Virus record (IMG/VR): IMGVR_UViG_3300030616_000042
Coordinates: 1-45,342 of that record
Reading direction: 5' to 3' (one strand)
Length of the DNA stretch: 45,342 nt
Source: a virus
This document shows, piece after piece, positions 13,253 through 21,906 of the stretch (positions are counted from its first letter, which is position 1; the number at the start of each line of letters is the position of its first letter). The notes beneath the pieces are model-generated. The model was given only the letters and a program-made list of their open reading frames with translations. It did no database searches and had not been told where the DNA came from. A program made the translations under genes and the position numbers.

Positions 13253-13825
13253 TTATAAATATTTTATATTTTCCTTTAGGAGCCGTCTTATGCCAGCAAA
13301 TTCATTCTTCTTTGTTGCCCGTTCAAATTCTTCCATACGTCTCATCAGCACGCTTCCGTAATATCCGTTTGCGTCTACTACAAAGTTATCTCCGACGTAA
13401 ATACCTACATGTCCTACTGTGCCAGATTTTCTACTGTGTTTGAATAGTAAGTCGCCTACCTTTACTTCTCCGTGAAATTCATCACTGGCTTTATATTGGT
13501 ATCGTGATCCGTCAGGTATTTTTATTCCTATCTGATAATATAAATATTCTATAAGTTCACTACAATCTATTTGTTTTATATCACTTATTTTTGAGTCCAG
13601 TTTTACCTCTGCACCGTATTTATATGGTATGCCTAGCATGGACATGGTTAATTCTTTTATTCTGGCTTGCTGTTCTTCGGTTAGGTTTACAAACATCTCT
13701 TTCTCCTTACACTCTATACATACAAGCGTCCCGTGTAGTATTTTCCCGCACCCCCCGCATCTTATATCGTTACCACCTATTGCCACCCCAGGTTTACGGC
13801 TTCTAAACCATTTTAATAAGTCCAC
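13253..13825 (-). CDS. NlpC/P60 peptidoglycan endopeptidase (endolysin) with zinc knuckle
   Basis: 190 aa from GTG at 13825, which has GGGGG five bases upstream. An N-terminal CGGC/CIEC pair of knuckles (23-39) is followed by the NlpC/P60 fold with Cys88 (IDCSELIEYLYYQ), His139 (GTVGHVGIYVG) and Asn153 (VVDANGYYGS) as catalytic triad. Enzymes of this family cut D-Glu to diamino-acid bonds in stem peptides. There is no signal peptide, so it needs a holin-type exit. The zinc ribbon is an unusual attachment; it might aid binding to the wall or to another late protein. Confidence 0.85.
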   Translation of the reverse strand: MDLLKWFRSRKPGVAIGGNDIRCGGCGKILHGTLVCIECKEKEMFVNLTEEQQARIKELTMSMLGIPYKYGAEVKLDSKISDIKQIDCSELIEYLYYQIGIKIPDGSRYQYKASDEFHGEVKVGDLLFKHSRKSGTVGHVGIYVGDNFVVDANGYYGSVLMRRMEEFERATKKNEFAGIRRLLKENIKYL

Positions 13826-13826
13826 A

Positions 13827-13895
13827 TTAGCCCCCAAATAGTAACATAACTACATATAAAATTAATATTATTACCCATATATATAAAAATGTCAT
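13827..13895 (-). CDS. 22-aa single-span membrane peptide
   Basis: A tiny frame, MTFLYIWVIILILYVVMLLF-GG, with ATG overlapping the stop of the giant gene (ATGA) and stop one base before the lysin GTG. The ribosome binding site of the lysin is formed by its last two codons. Almost every residue is hydrophobic, so the product would be one membrane helix. It could be a minimal lysis/holin-like peptide or merely a coupling device for lysin translation. Confidence 0.45.
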   Translation of the reverse strand: MTFLYIWVIILILYVVMLLFGG

Positions 13896-16800
13896 CTGTA
13901 TTTAAACCTCTTTTTTCTGGGTTTTATTCCTTTAATGCGTCTTTCTATTTTAGGTAAATCCTTTTGCAGTTTGGCTTCGTATTCCCTTGTCTTTTCTCCA
14001 CCCTTGGATATTCTAAGGTACCTGGACAATATAGGTATTTCACGTACCATCTTCTGTAGTGGTGTCAGGTCGGGTTTCTTTTTCTGGTCGTAGTAGCGTA
14101 GTTTAGATCCTATTATCGGTAAGCTACCTAACCCCATTTTGCTTAGTTCGTATTTTGTGAATTTCCATATTGGTATTCCGTGTATTGTGCCTTTTGTTCG
14201 TATAAATTTCATTTCATCATCAGTAAATACCGGCTTGCCTCTCCATGTATCGTATGGGCTTTTCCCCTGGGCGAATTGCAGTATATCGTTTGCTATGGTT
14301 ATACCAGGCGAAAATGTCGGTACCTGCCCGCCCCATACAGAGAATATATCGCCAAAGTCACGTAATATGTTTTTCTTGTTTATGTTCATTATCTTGTGTG
14401 CCATAGCACCTATTATACGTCCTTCTTCGTCCTGGGGTAGTCTTAAATACACACAGTTGCCTTCTTTGTCTATCCATAGCGGTACACAGTTATAGTTTGT
14501 CTTGTCGTATTCTGGTATCTTATCGTACATCTTTTTTAATATTTCGCCGTATACTCCGGCCCCTGCTAGTGTCATCATTAGTTTAGGGAATATGTTAATC
14601 CAAAATGTCTTATACCAATATCCGCTTCTTGTCTTGGGATTACTAAAGGCCATTTCGTATGTAGACCTCATACCTTCTTTGATAGCGTTACTAAATAAGA
14701 ATACGTTGTTATATGCCCTTCCCAGCCTTCCAAACCGTCTAAAGTCAGGGCTTCCCCAGTAGTTCCTTACTATATGTCCTCGTTCTTGTATTGGTATACC
14801 CCTGTTCTCTAGCGTTGTATATCCGGCTACCTTCGGCATGGTTTCTATTACTTCTGATAAGTCACCTATAAATGACATTATTTTCTTTACCGGATATAAG
14901 ATTCCCTTATGTGTATCTTTGCTTGTCATGCCGTATCTCTGGGATATATATTCCATTTCTTTAAAATCTGTCATATCCCCCATGTCTATCAGGTTGTTAT
15001 ATGTCATACCCAAAATCTTGTTGTTTCTCATCTCTGTTATTAGGTAGTCCTCTACGCCTCTTACCCTGTTCATTGCGTGCGGTATTGCCTTGCCGTATTG
15101 CTTTGTTGTGTCTATTAGAGATAATAGCATAGACTTGTGCGGGTTAGCCTTTACGGATCTTAAAAAGTCCCTCATTAGGTTGTAGCTTTGGAAACCTAAG
15201 TTAAATCCTACGAATATCGGCCTAAACCATCTGGAGTTTACAAAGGCCAGTCCTTTTACCATGTTGTCTAATACATCTATTTTTGTATATCCTACTGTGT
15301 CTGCTATGTACGGATCTACGTTATATCCTTCCCATTTTCCGTTACGTTTGAATTTCAGTAGTCCTCTATCGGGTTTAGCTCTAAATTCAAAAAACTTCCC
15401 TGTTTTATATCCACGTATCTTTTCTATGTCTTCTGGGAAATTCTGTGTTAAAAAATCCCCTACTTTACGCCATACCTTGTTTTTGAAGTTTGCCCTTATG
15501 GTACCCATCATTTTAAGTGTCGTGGCTTCTATGGGGTTTGCAGATTCTTTAAAGGTTCCTTTCTGCTGTATAAAGGACGGTGTTACGTACTGTTTTAAAT
15601 AGTCCAAAACTTGCGTTGTAGCGTATTTCGGGTTACTGCGTACCAGGTTTATCTGGTCTTCTGTTAAAAATCCGTCTTCATAGCATTGTTCCATTATGGC
15701 CTTGTTCTGTTCGTGCCAGGCGTTTATTTGGGTTTTCATCTTGTTATATCTGTTCTCGCCCATTCTACGTCTTATATAGTTCAGCATCTCTTTAGATGTT
15801 TCGGGTGTATATCCCAAAGGCCTAGCTATTCTCTTATCTACTGTCTTTGGTACTCCGTTGTCGTCCAGTACCACTTCTTTGGAGTTGGCTATATTCTCGT
15901 GAAATACGTATTCTCCTATGTCTTCCCATGTAAAGCCGTCATCTCTTAGTATTTTAAATGTGTTATCTACCTGCTCTACATAGTTTGTTATCGGCCCAGA
16001 CACGTAGTTAAGTTCCTCTAAAAAGTATACAGGATCATCCTCTGGGTTTATCTTCTTGCCTAGTCTCACGGCTTCACGGTGCTTGTTTATCATTGCCATA
16101 TTCTTGTCTATTAAACTGTCAGCTATTATAAAGGATAGTTTCTTTTTCATTCTAAGTTTCTGGTGTATGTTCTCTGCGTATAGCCTTTCACCTTTTCTAA
16201 ACATATCCTGTACTTCTTCAGACCGTCTTGCGTATTTTACCTCTTCGGGTGCCGTTAGCTGTTCTCTTAGCCATTTATATGCTTTCTCTACTTCCGGTTT
16301 ACGGCCTAGTTCTTCATGCCATATTTCAAAGAATTTCGGTGCTATTTCTTTTACCTTTTCGGGTTCGTTTAAAAGGACGCTTATAGTATCTGCATAGAGT
16401 TCTTTAGCACTATATCTGTATTTAGTGTATTCAGGGTTCAGGTCTTCGTCAAATGGTGTCCAATACTGTGTCAAATTCTCCAGGTCAGTCTTTATTATCT
16501 CGTTGTTCAGGTCGTCTAATATGGTCTTTCTAAAGTTGGTTAATGTATATAGTCTTCCTAGTATGTTCCCACGTTTCATTAGGTGGTCTGGTAGCCAATC
16601 TACTAAATGCCCTATTTCATGTGCCAAAACCTTCTCTGGTAAGCCAGGCTTTTTAAAGATGTCTTTTCTTAGTGCTATTTTACCCTCTGTACCCATATAG
16701 TAAAAACGTCCTATTGCTTTACCCATATAGTTACGTATCTCCGGTACGCTTCCCATTAGGTCTTTAGCCATTCTTACTAGTTCTGGTAAGTTAGTTGTAG

Positions 16801-19800
16801 TGTTAATTACTACTTCAGGATCACGGCTAATAGGCTCTGCAAATGCTGTCCCAGATGGCGTTGTGCCCTTTTTAGTCATAGGCAAATTTGGTTTTTTGTC
16901 ATCTGGTCGCATAGGCATTAAAACGCCTTTAAGTTTCTTGTCTACATACAGCATTACCGGTTCGTCTTTTTCAGTTGCTCTGATTTCCATATTAGGTAAA
17001 TATTTCTTTAGCATTTTCACATAAGAAGGGCTTAAATTTACAAATTCTTTTCCTGTAGAATATATAGCCATTGGAGCAATATCACTTTTAAATCCTATAA
17101 ATTCTAATGGTTTAGTCTGTTTATAAGTCTTCTTAGGGATTACCTGGTCGTAATTAGGTATATTTTCGTCAGCACTTCTTTCACTTTTAACAACTTCGTT
17201 TGCTCTTTTCTGTGCCTGTGCAAATGTCATATCGGTTGTTTTTTGCAGGTCTTTTGTAGCTTTTTTTAATCTATCACTCCAAAATTTGTTTCTTATAGTA
17301 TTAGCTATATTCTCATCTATTATCATGTATCGGCCATCTGTTATATATTGTTTGTTTTTGTCTGAACCTAATGCTGTCCTGTTTTCCCATGTGCTAGTTT
17401 CTTTATGGGGTGATATTTTCTTATAAAAAGTCTCTTCATCAAATACTGAATAACCCCTGTATGATGAGGTGATTTCATTAAATTCAGATACTTTTAGTTC
17501 CTCTGGTTTTTTACCAAACGCTTCTACTGACATTTTTTCTAATAAAGGATCGTAATAATATGTCTTTTGAATTGTATTAGGTTTAACTACTTTGGTATCT
17601 TTAGGTGCTTTCTCTTGTGCCTTTAAGTTTTTTACCTTATTAGTATTCCATATAAATACAGATGAAGGATCTGATATATCGTCTGATTCAAATACTTTTA
17701 TGCCATCATATCCTAATTTTTTTGCTGCCCTTACTATTGATGGTATGCCATCGTTCATGTGATAATCTATATATCCTTGCATGTTTTTGTCTTGTTCTGA
17801 TATAGATTCATTTATTTCTTCTATCATTTTGGGTGTATTAGATTTATCCTGTAATGCAAGTTTCAATACCTTTACTGCTTCTGGGGTTTGTGCAGATACT
17901 ATTTTCACATTACCTATATCATATTTGTCTACACCTTCTGCGTCTGGATCATAATATGTAGATGTTCCCTCTGTGCTAAAATATGCACCACCCTTTTCTA
18001 TTTTGCCTCGCCTTACGGCTATTATTTGTGTATCGCTTACACCTTGTGCCTTGGGTGCTTGAGTTTTCTGTATTGATTCCTGTAGATTCTTAGCAAAAGC
18101 AAACGCTTCATCTGGAGTAGCAAAACTCTTTGTGCCTTGTGGATATTCGCCAGTAGGCTTTAGTCCTTTAGTTCCAAATCTAACTGCTACAAAATCTCCC
18201 TCATCTTTTACTGCTATACCATATTCTTCACTTTCAGCTATTATGGCTGTTCCGGTTTCGTCATAGGTATTCCTGGCATTATCTATATCCATGAGCCTTA
18301 CTTTTTGTATCTCCTGTGCCTTGGTTTCTTTTCCCTGTAGTTTTTCGGCTTCTTTTATTACTGCCTTTGTGTGTGATTTTTTATTCTTTAGTACATGGCT
18401 TGCTAGTGTAGGTGTTTCTTTTAGGTCTTTTAATGATACTACTGGTTCGGTAGTGGGTTTAGCTGTCTTTAGGGCTTCTTCATGGGCTTTTCTTAGTAAC
18501 TGTGCGTCTATTGCCTTATTTACTGCTTCCTGGGTGGCAGGGCTTAGTTCGCTTATTTCCTCTAATAGTACGGTTCTTTCATCTGCTAATTCCTGTACTT
18601 TTATAGGATCTTTAGCTATACTTCTTCCGTATTCTAGTGCTTCTCCTGTGTCCTTAAAACTTATATATTCTTTTTCTAGTTCTATACCTTTATCTGCTTC
18701 TGTTACTATTTCTCCGCCAGGTAGTCTTACACCTTCCCCGGGTTCCCTTGCTCCCGCTATTTCTGCACCTACTTTGGTATTTACCAGTCCTGGCAGTTCT
18801 TGGCTTACTGTATTTACGCTATCTTTTGCCATTGTCTGTATGGTTCCGCCTGCTATTCCCATTAGTACCGGTAATGAAAATGTTACCAAACCATTCAATG
18901 TTTCATCTGATACTTCCTTAAATATCTCTGGGGCTGTCATTTTCTTCAAATCCCCACCTTGTATTTCCTTGCTTATTTCACCGCCTATTATAGTAGAAAA
19001 TCTCTGTGCCCCTTCTTCCATGCTCTCTTCTGCTAATACTTGTGCCTTACTCGCTACTACTTCACCGAATTTCCTTAATGCACTCTTTTTTACTTTATTC
19101 TTTACGGCGTTCCCTGCACCGCCAAACATCTTGAATATATTAGATATTTGTGAGTATTCCAGTAATCCGTTCACTGTTCCTACAGCCGTTGCCATATTCC
19201 CGGCTAGCTTGGGTTCTATTCCCATATCTATATATTCTTTGTATGCGTGGCCTGCTTCTAGTTTTGCTATGTTCTCTACCATACCGTGCATTGTACCTAC
19301 TTTAAATCCTGCACCTGATGCGTATGGTATTAGTTCCGGTTGTCCCCCTACTGCTGCCGCCGTTCCGCCTGCTATCGCACCACCTATACCTCTCTTTACC
19401 CCTTTCAAATACGATCTAGTCCACATAGGTATCTGGCTTGCAAGTCCATTTATAGAGTTCTTAAAGAATTTAGATATTAAACCCCTGTTATTCTTCCATT
19501 TCAAATATTGTGTCTGCTGTTGGTTTAGTATGTTAGGATCGCTTTGCATTACCTTTTCTAGTTCCTCTGCCCTGTTGGGTTCACCAGATAATGCTTTGTA
19601 GTATTCTAGTCCCAAAGAGTAGTTAATATCACCCGTTTTGGCACTCTGTATGGCCTGGTATAATATACCCTTTGTATTGTACTTTTCTGCGTTCTTTATC
19701 TCTTGTCTCTGTTTAGGTGTGAATTTTATAGGTGATTTGAGATATTCTTCGTATGCAGGTTTTGTACTCTCTATTTCAGGGGTAATCTTAAATTCTTCTT

Positions 19801-20086
19801 TTTGCGGTGGTGTCCATTCTAGCTTGGGTGCTTCCTGGTCTTTCGGCCTGGCTAGTTTACTGGGTTGCATTTCAAGGTTGCTTTCCTTTGTCCCTTCGGT
19901 TTCCAGAAAACCCTTTGCCTTTTCATAATACTGCGTTACCTTAGATGGCTCTAGTTCTATGTCAGTTTCACGCATAGATTCCCTGGCTTTCAAAAAGTTC
20001 TGTGCTTTCTGAAAATATGCGTCAGGCTTGTTTGCACCCATTTTACTGTTTATCTTGCTTATATATTCATCTATTCTATTTGCCAT
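13892..20086 (-). CDS. Giant polyvalent ejection protein (ART-like and zincin domains)
   Basis: 2064 aa. Order: two N-terminal helical repeats (about 22-80; YFQKAQNFLKARE and YYEKAKGFLETEG); a Gly/Ala-rich membrane-like stretch (about 234-275, IGGAIAGGTAAAVGG); a region with ART-polyvalent features (about 640-830, GAYFSTEG, GYDGIKVFESDD, SSVFIWNTNKVK); a zincin metallopeptidase (HEIGH at 1156-1160, then SAKELYADT as third ligand); and a long C-terminal LPD-type region from about 1617 (SRWFRPIFVGFNLGFQSYN). Large multidomain proteins of this kind are packaged in the head and injected with the DNA. Probable roles are membrane passage and modification of host targets early in infection. No signal peptide. 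The two genes upstream encode helical ejection partners. Confidence 0.8.
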   Translation of the reverse strand: MANRIDEYISKINSKMGANKPDAYFQKAQNFLKARESMRETDIELEPSKVTQYYEKAKGFLETEGTKESNLEMQPSKLARPKDQEAPKLEWTPPQKEEFKITPEIESTKPAYEEYLKSPIKFTPKQRQEIKNAEKYNTKGILYQAIQSAKTGDINYSLGLEYYKALSGEPNRAEELEKVMQSDPNILNQQQTQYLKWKNNRGLISKFFKNSINGLASQIPMWTRSYLKGVKRGIGGAIAGGTAAAVGGQPELIPYASGAGFKVGTMHGMVENIAKLEAGHAYKEYIDMGIEPKLAGNMATAVGTVNGLLEYSQISNIFKMFGGAGNAVKNKVKKSALRKFGEVVASKAQVLAEESMEEGAQRFSTIIGGEISKEIQGGDLKKMTAPEIFKEVSDETLNGLVTFSLPVLMGIAGGTIQTMAKDSVNTVSQELPGLVNTKVGAEIAGAREPGEGVRLPGGEIVTEADKGIELEKEYISFKDTGEALEYGRSIAKDPIKVQELADERTVLLEEISELSPATQEAVNKAIDAQLLRKAHEEALKTAKPTTEPVVSLKDLKETPTLASHVLKNKKSHTKAVIKEAEKLQGKETKAQEIQKVRLMDIDNARNTYDETGTAIIAESEEYGIAVKDEGDFVAVRFGTKGLKPTGEYPQGTKSFATPDEAFAFAKNLQESIQKTQAPKAQGVSDTQIIAVRRGKIEKGGAYFSTEGTSTYYDPDAEGVDKYDIGNVKIVSAQTPEAVKVLKLALQDKSNTPKMIEEINESISEQDKNMQGYIDYHMNDGIPSIVRAAKKLGYDGIKVFESDDISDPSSVFIWNTNKVKNLKAQEKAPKDTKVVKPNTIQKTYYYDPLLEKMSVEAFGKKPEELKVSEFNEITSSYRGYSVFDEETFYKKISPHKETSTWENRTALGSDKNKQYITDGRYMIIDENIANTIRNKFWSDRLKKATKDLQKTTDMTFAQAQKRANEVVKSERSADENIPNYDQVIPKKTYKQTKPLEFIGFKSDIAPMAIYSTGKEFVNLSPSYVKMLKKYLPNMEIRATEKDEPVMLYVDKKLKGVLMPMRPDDKKPNLPMTKKGTTPSGTAFAEPISRDPEVVINTTTNLPELVRMAKDLMGSVPEIRNYMGKAIGRFYYMGTEGKIALRKDIFKKPGLPEKVLAHEIGHLVDWLPDHLMKRGNILGRLYTLTNFRKTILDDLNNEIIKTDLENLTQYWTPFDEDLNPEYTKYRYSAKELYADTISVLLNEPEKVKEIAPKFFEIWHEELGRKPEVEKAYKWLREQLTAPEEVKYARRSEEVQDMFRKGERLYAENIHQKLRMKKKLSFIIADSLIDKNMAMINKHREAVRLGKKINPEDDPVYFLEELNYVSGPITNYVEQVDNTFKILRDDGFTWEDIGEYVFHENIANSKEVVLDDNGVPKTVDKRIARPLGYTPETSKEMLNYIRRRMGENRYNKMKTQINAWHEQNKAIMEQCYEDGFLTEDQINLVRSNPKYATTQVLDYLKQYVTPSFIQQKGTFKESANPIEATTLKMMGTIRANFKNKVWRKVGDFLTQNFPEDIEKIRGYKTGKFFEFRAKPDRGLLKFKRNGKWEGYNVDPYIADTVGYTKIDVLDNMVKGLAFVNSRWFRPIFVGFNLGFQSYNLMRDFLRSVKANPHKSMLLSLIDTTKQYGKAIPHAMNRVRGVEDYLITEMRNNKILGMTYNNLIDMGDMTDFKEMEYISQRYGMTSKDTHKGILYPVKKIMSFIGDLSEVIETMPKVAGYTTLENRGIPIQERGHIVRNYWGSPDFRRFGRLGRAYNNVFLFSNAIKEGMRSTYEMAFSNPKTRSGYWYKTFWINIFPKLMMTLAGAGVYGEILKKMYDKIPEYDKTNYNCVPLWIDKEGNCVYLRLPQDEEGRIIGAMAHKIMNINKKNILRDFGDIFSVWGGQVPTFSPGITIANDILQFAQGKSPYDTWRGKPVFTDDEMKFIRTKGTIHGIPIWKFTKYELSKMGLGSLPIIGSKLRYYDQKKKPDLTPLQKMVREIPILSRYLRISKGGEKTREYEAKLQKDLPKIERRIKGIKPRKKRFKYR

Positions 20087-20909
20087 ATCTTTCCTGTATA
20101 TATTTTAGGATAGTTTCTGCTCTTGGATCGCTCTTGTTTGTTAAGGCCCAGTCGTACATTTCCTTGTCTTCAGAGTCCATTACTACCTGTGTTTCTACAA
20201 GTCTCTCTTTTCCCAGCCCTAAAAATCCTCCTTTTTTCTTTCTTATTATTGTGCCTATTTCAGAAGATTTCAATGTGTTCCCAGGGTAATGTCTCTGGTG
20301 TGCTTTCTTTATCTCGGCTGCCGTATATTGTGCGTCTTTCAGGTACTTTTCTGCCAGCATTATATCGTCATCTGTTTTGTTCTCTTTTGCCATTAATGCT
20401 TCTGCCTGATCCATATTTATGTTATACTGTTTCTGTAGATATGCCACTTCTTCGTCTTTTAGCGTTCTATTCAGCTTGTCACGTTCTATACTAAGTTTGG
20501 TTTTCGTTATGTCGGTTTCGGTGTCCCTTGTACCCTCTGGTACAAAGCTCGCCTGCATTCCTTCCGGGGTTCTCTTTACGCTTTCGGTTTCCATACCGCT
20601 TGGGGGTTTCTTCATACCCCAGTCTGTTTTTAGACCTGATTCATTTCTCTTTAATACGTCCATTGCTGATAGTGCATCTTCTGTCCCGGGTACTCTGGGC
20701 TCTTCTACCTGCATCCTCTTTTTTATATCCTCTGTTTCCTTTTTTATCCATTCCTGTTTTTGTTTTATCTTTTCTATTTTGTCCTGTAAAAGAGAGTTGC
20801 TTATCTTACTTACTGCACTCTTCATAGACTCTAATCTACTCCACTGTTTCTTGGGTTGCCACATTGCTATATCTTGTACTACGTCATAAAACTTCTGCGG
20901 TCTTGCCAT
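20076..20909 (-). CDS. Probable internal virion/ejection protein
   Basis: 277 aa, helical, with coiled segments (DKIEKIKQKQEWIKKETEDI), a disordered Pro/Thr/Glu linker (about 75-135) and a helical domain with NMDQAEALMAKENKTDDD. Its 3' end overlaps the start of the giant gene by 11 bp. By position (between tail stopper and giant protein) and composition it fits the ejection proteins of short-tailed phages. No sequence family recognised with certainty. Confidence 0.6.
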   Translation of the reverse strand: MARPQKFYDVVQDIAMWQPKKQWSRLESMKSAVSKISNSLLQDKIEKIKQKQEWIKKETEDIKKRMQVEEPRVPGTEDALSAMDVLKRNESGLKTDWGMKKPPSGMETESVKRTPEGMQASFVPEGTRDTETDITKTKLSIERDKLNRTLKDEEVAYLQKQYNINMDQAEALMAKENKTDDDIMLAEKYLKDAQYTAAEIKKAHQRHYPGNTLKSSEIGTIIRKKKGGFLGLGKERLVETQVVMDSEDKEMYDWALTNKSDPRAETILKYIQERYGK

Positions 20910-20919
20910 TATATCCTCC

Positions 20920-21897
20920 TTATATTACTGCTGCTATTACAGCCGGTGCTACTGCCTCTACGAAACTCCATAGCTGGTCTGCTAGTTCCGGCTTTCCGGC
21001 TTCTGCTAATTCTTTCGTAAGGGCTTTATATTCTTCCCAGTCTGCGTTGTCCCATGCCCTCTGTAGTCTTATATAAAAATCTTTTAATTTTACGTCATTT
21101 ATCATATCTATAGCCTGGTCTCTTACTTTACGTTTATACATATCAAGCTGAAACTGTTGGTCGGCTTTTAGTTGTTCTTTGGCTGCTTCACTCTGGGCAA
21201 AGGTCATGCCTCTCTGTAGGGCTTGCCCCATCTGGGTGTTTATTCTGTCTACGTCGTTTTCAGCTAGTTCCAGTTGCATGGCAGTCTTCTTTGCACCAAA
21301 TTCCATTGTCAGTCGGCCTACGTCTTTTATTTTGCCTGTATCAAAAGACCTTCCCATAGCACCCCATTCTTCACTTAGGTCTTTCATGGCCTGTTCGTAT
21401 TGCGGTTGCATTATTGTGTCTACGGTCTCTTTGTAAGATGCTATCTTTTCAGGTGTTACTCTCTCTATTCCTTCGCCTCTTATTAGTCCACCTTTACCAT
21501 CTTCACCGAATAAGATTTTCTCTATTTCCTGTTCCTGTTCGGTCATTTCGGGTTCGTATATGGCACCTTCTGGTTTTACTTCACCCATATATGGTATATC
21601 TATTTTTTCTATTACGTCCTCTACTGTGCCTACTTTTTCTTCGGCTGTTCTGGCAGCATAATCCCTTGCTTCTTTACTACCGCTTACCCATTCTTGCCAG
21701 TGCCCTACATCTGCTGTGTTTGCTCTTGGTAGCCAGTGTGTCTGCCATTCCTGTTCTGTTAATTCTCTACCTAAAAATTGATTATACCAGCTTTCTAAAT
21801 CTGCTCTTTTATCTGCATATTCGGGTGCTGTTTCTTCTGTTACGCTTTCGTCTAGGTCTCGTAAATATTTATCCATTTCTTCTTGCGACGTTGCCAT
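20920..21897 (-). CDS. Probable internal virion/ejection protein with hydrophobic tail
   Basis: 325 aa, acidic and helical, rich in Gln/Glu (FAQSEAAKEQLKADQQFQL), ending in a short hydrophobic segment (SFVEAVAPAVIAAVI). The composition is that of ejection proteins that form a channel through the envelope. It follows the signal-bearing tail genes but has no signal itself. Good ribosome binding site AGGAGG before ATG. Function inferred from context. Confidence 0.6.
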   Translation of the reverse strand: MATSQEEMDKYLRDLDESVTEETAPEYADKRADLESWYNQFLGRELTEQEWQTHWLPRANTADVGHWQEWVSGSKEARDYAARTAEEKVGTVEDVIEKIDIPYMGEVKPEGAIYEPEMTEQEQEIEKILFGEDGKGGLIRGEGIERVTPEKIASYKETVDTIMQPQYEQAMKDLSEEWGAMGRSFDTGKIKDVGRLTMEFGAKKTAMQLELAENDVDRINTQMGQALQRGMTFAQSEAAKEQLKADQQFQLDMYKRKVRDQAIDMINDVKLKDFYIRLQRAWDNADWEEYKALTKELAEAGKPELADQLWSFVEAVAPAVIAAVI

Positions 21898-21906
21898 AAT
21901 ATCCTC

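Noticed and set aside
18291-19601. 436-codon open frame on the plus strand
   Set aside because: Antisense to the well-supported giant gene, low-complexity Ser/Phe/Ile composition typical of shadow frames, and no ribosome binding site.
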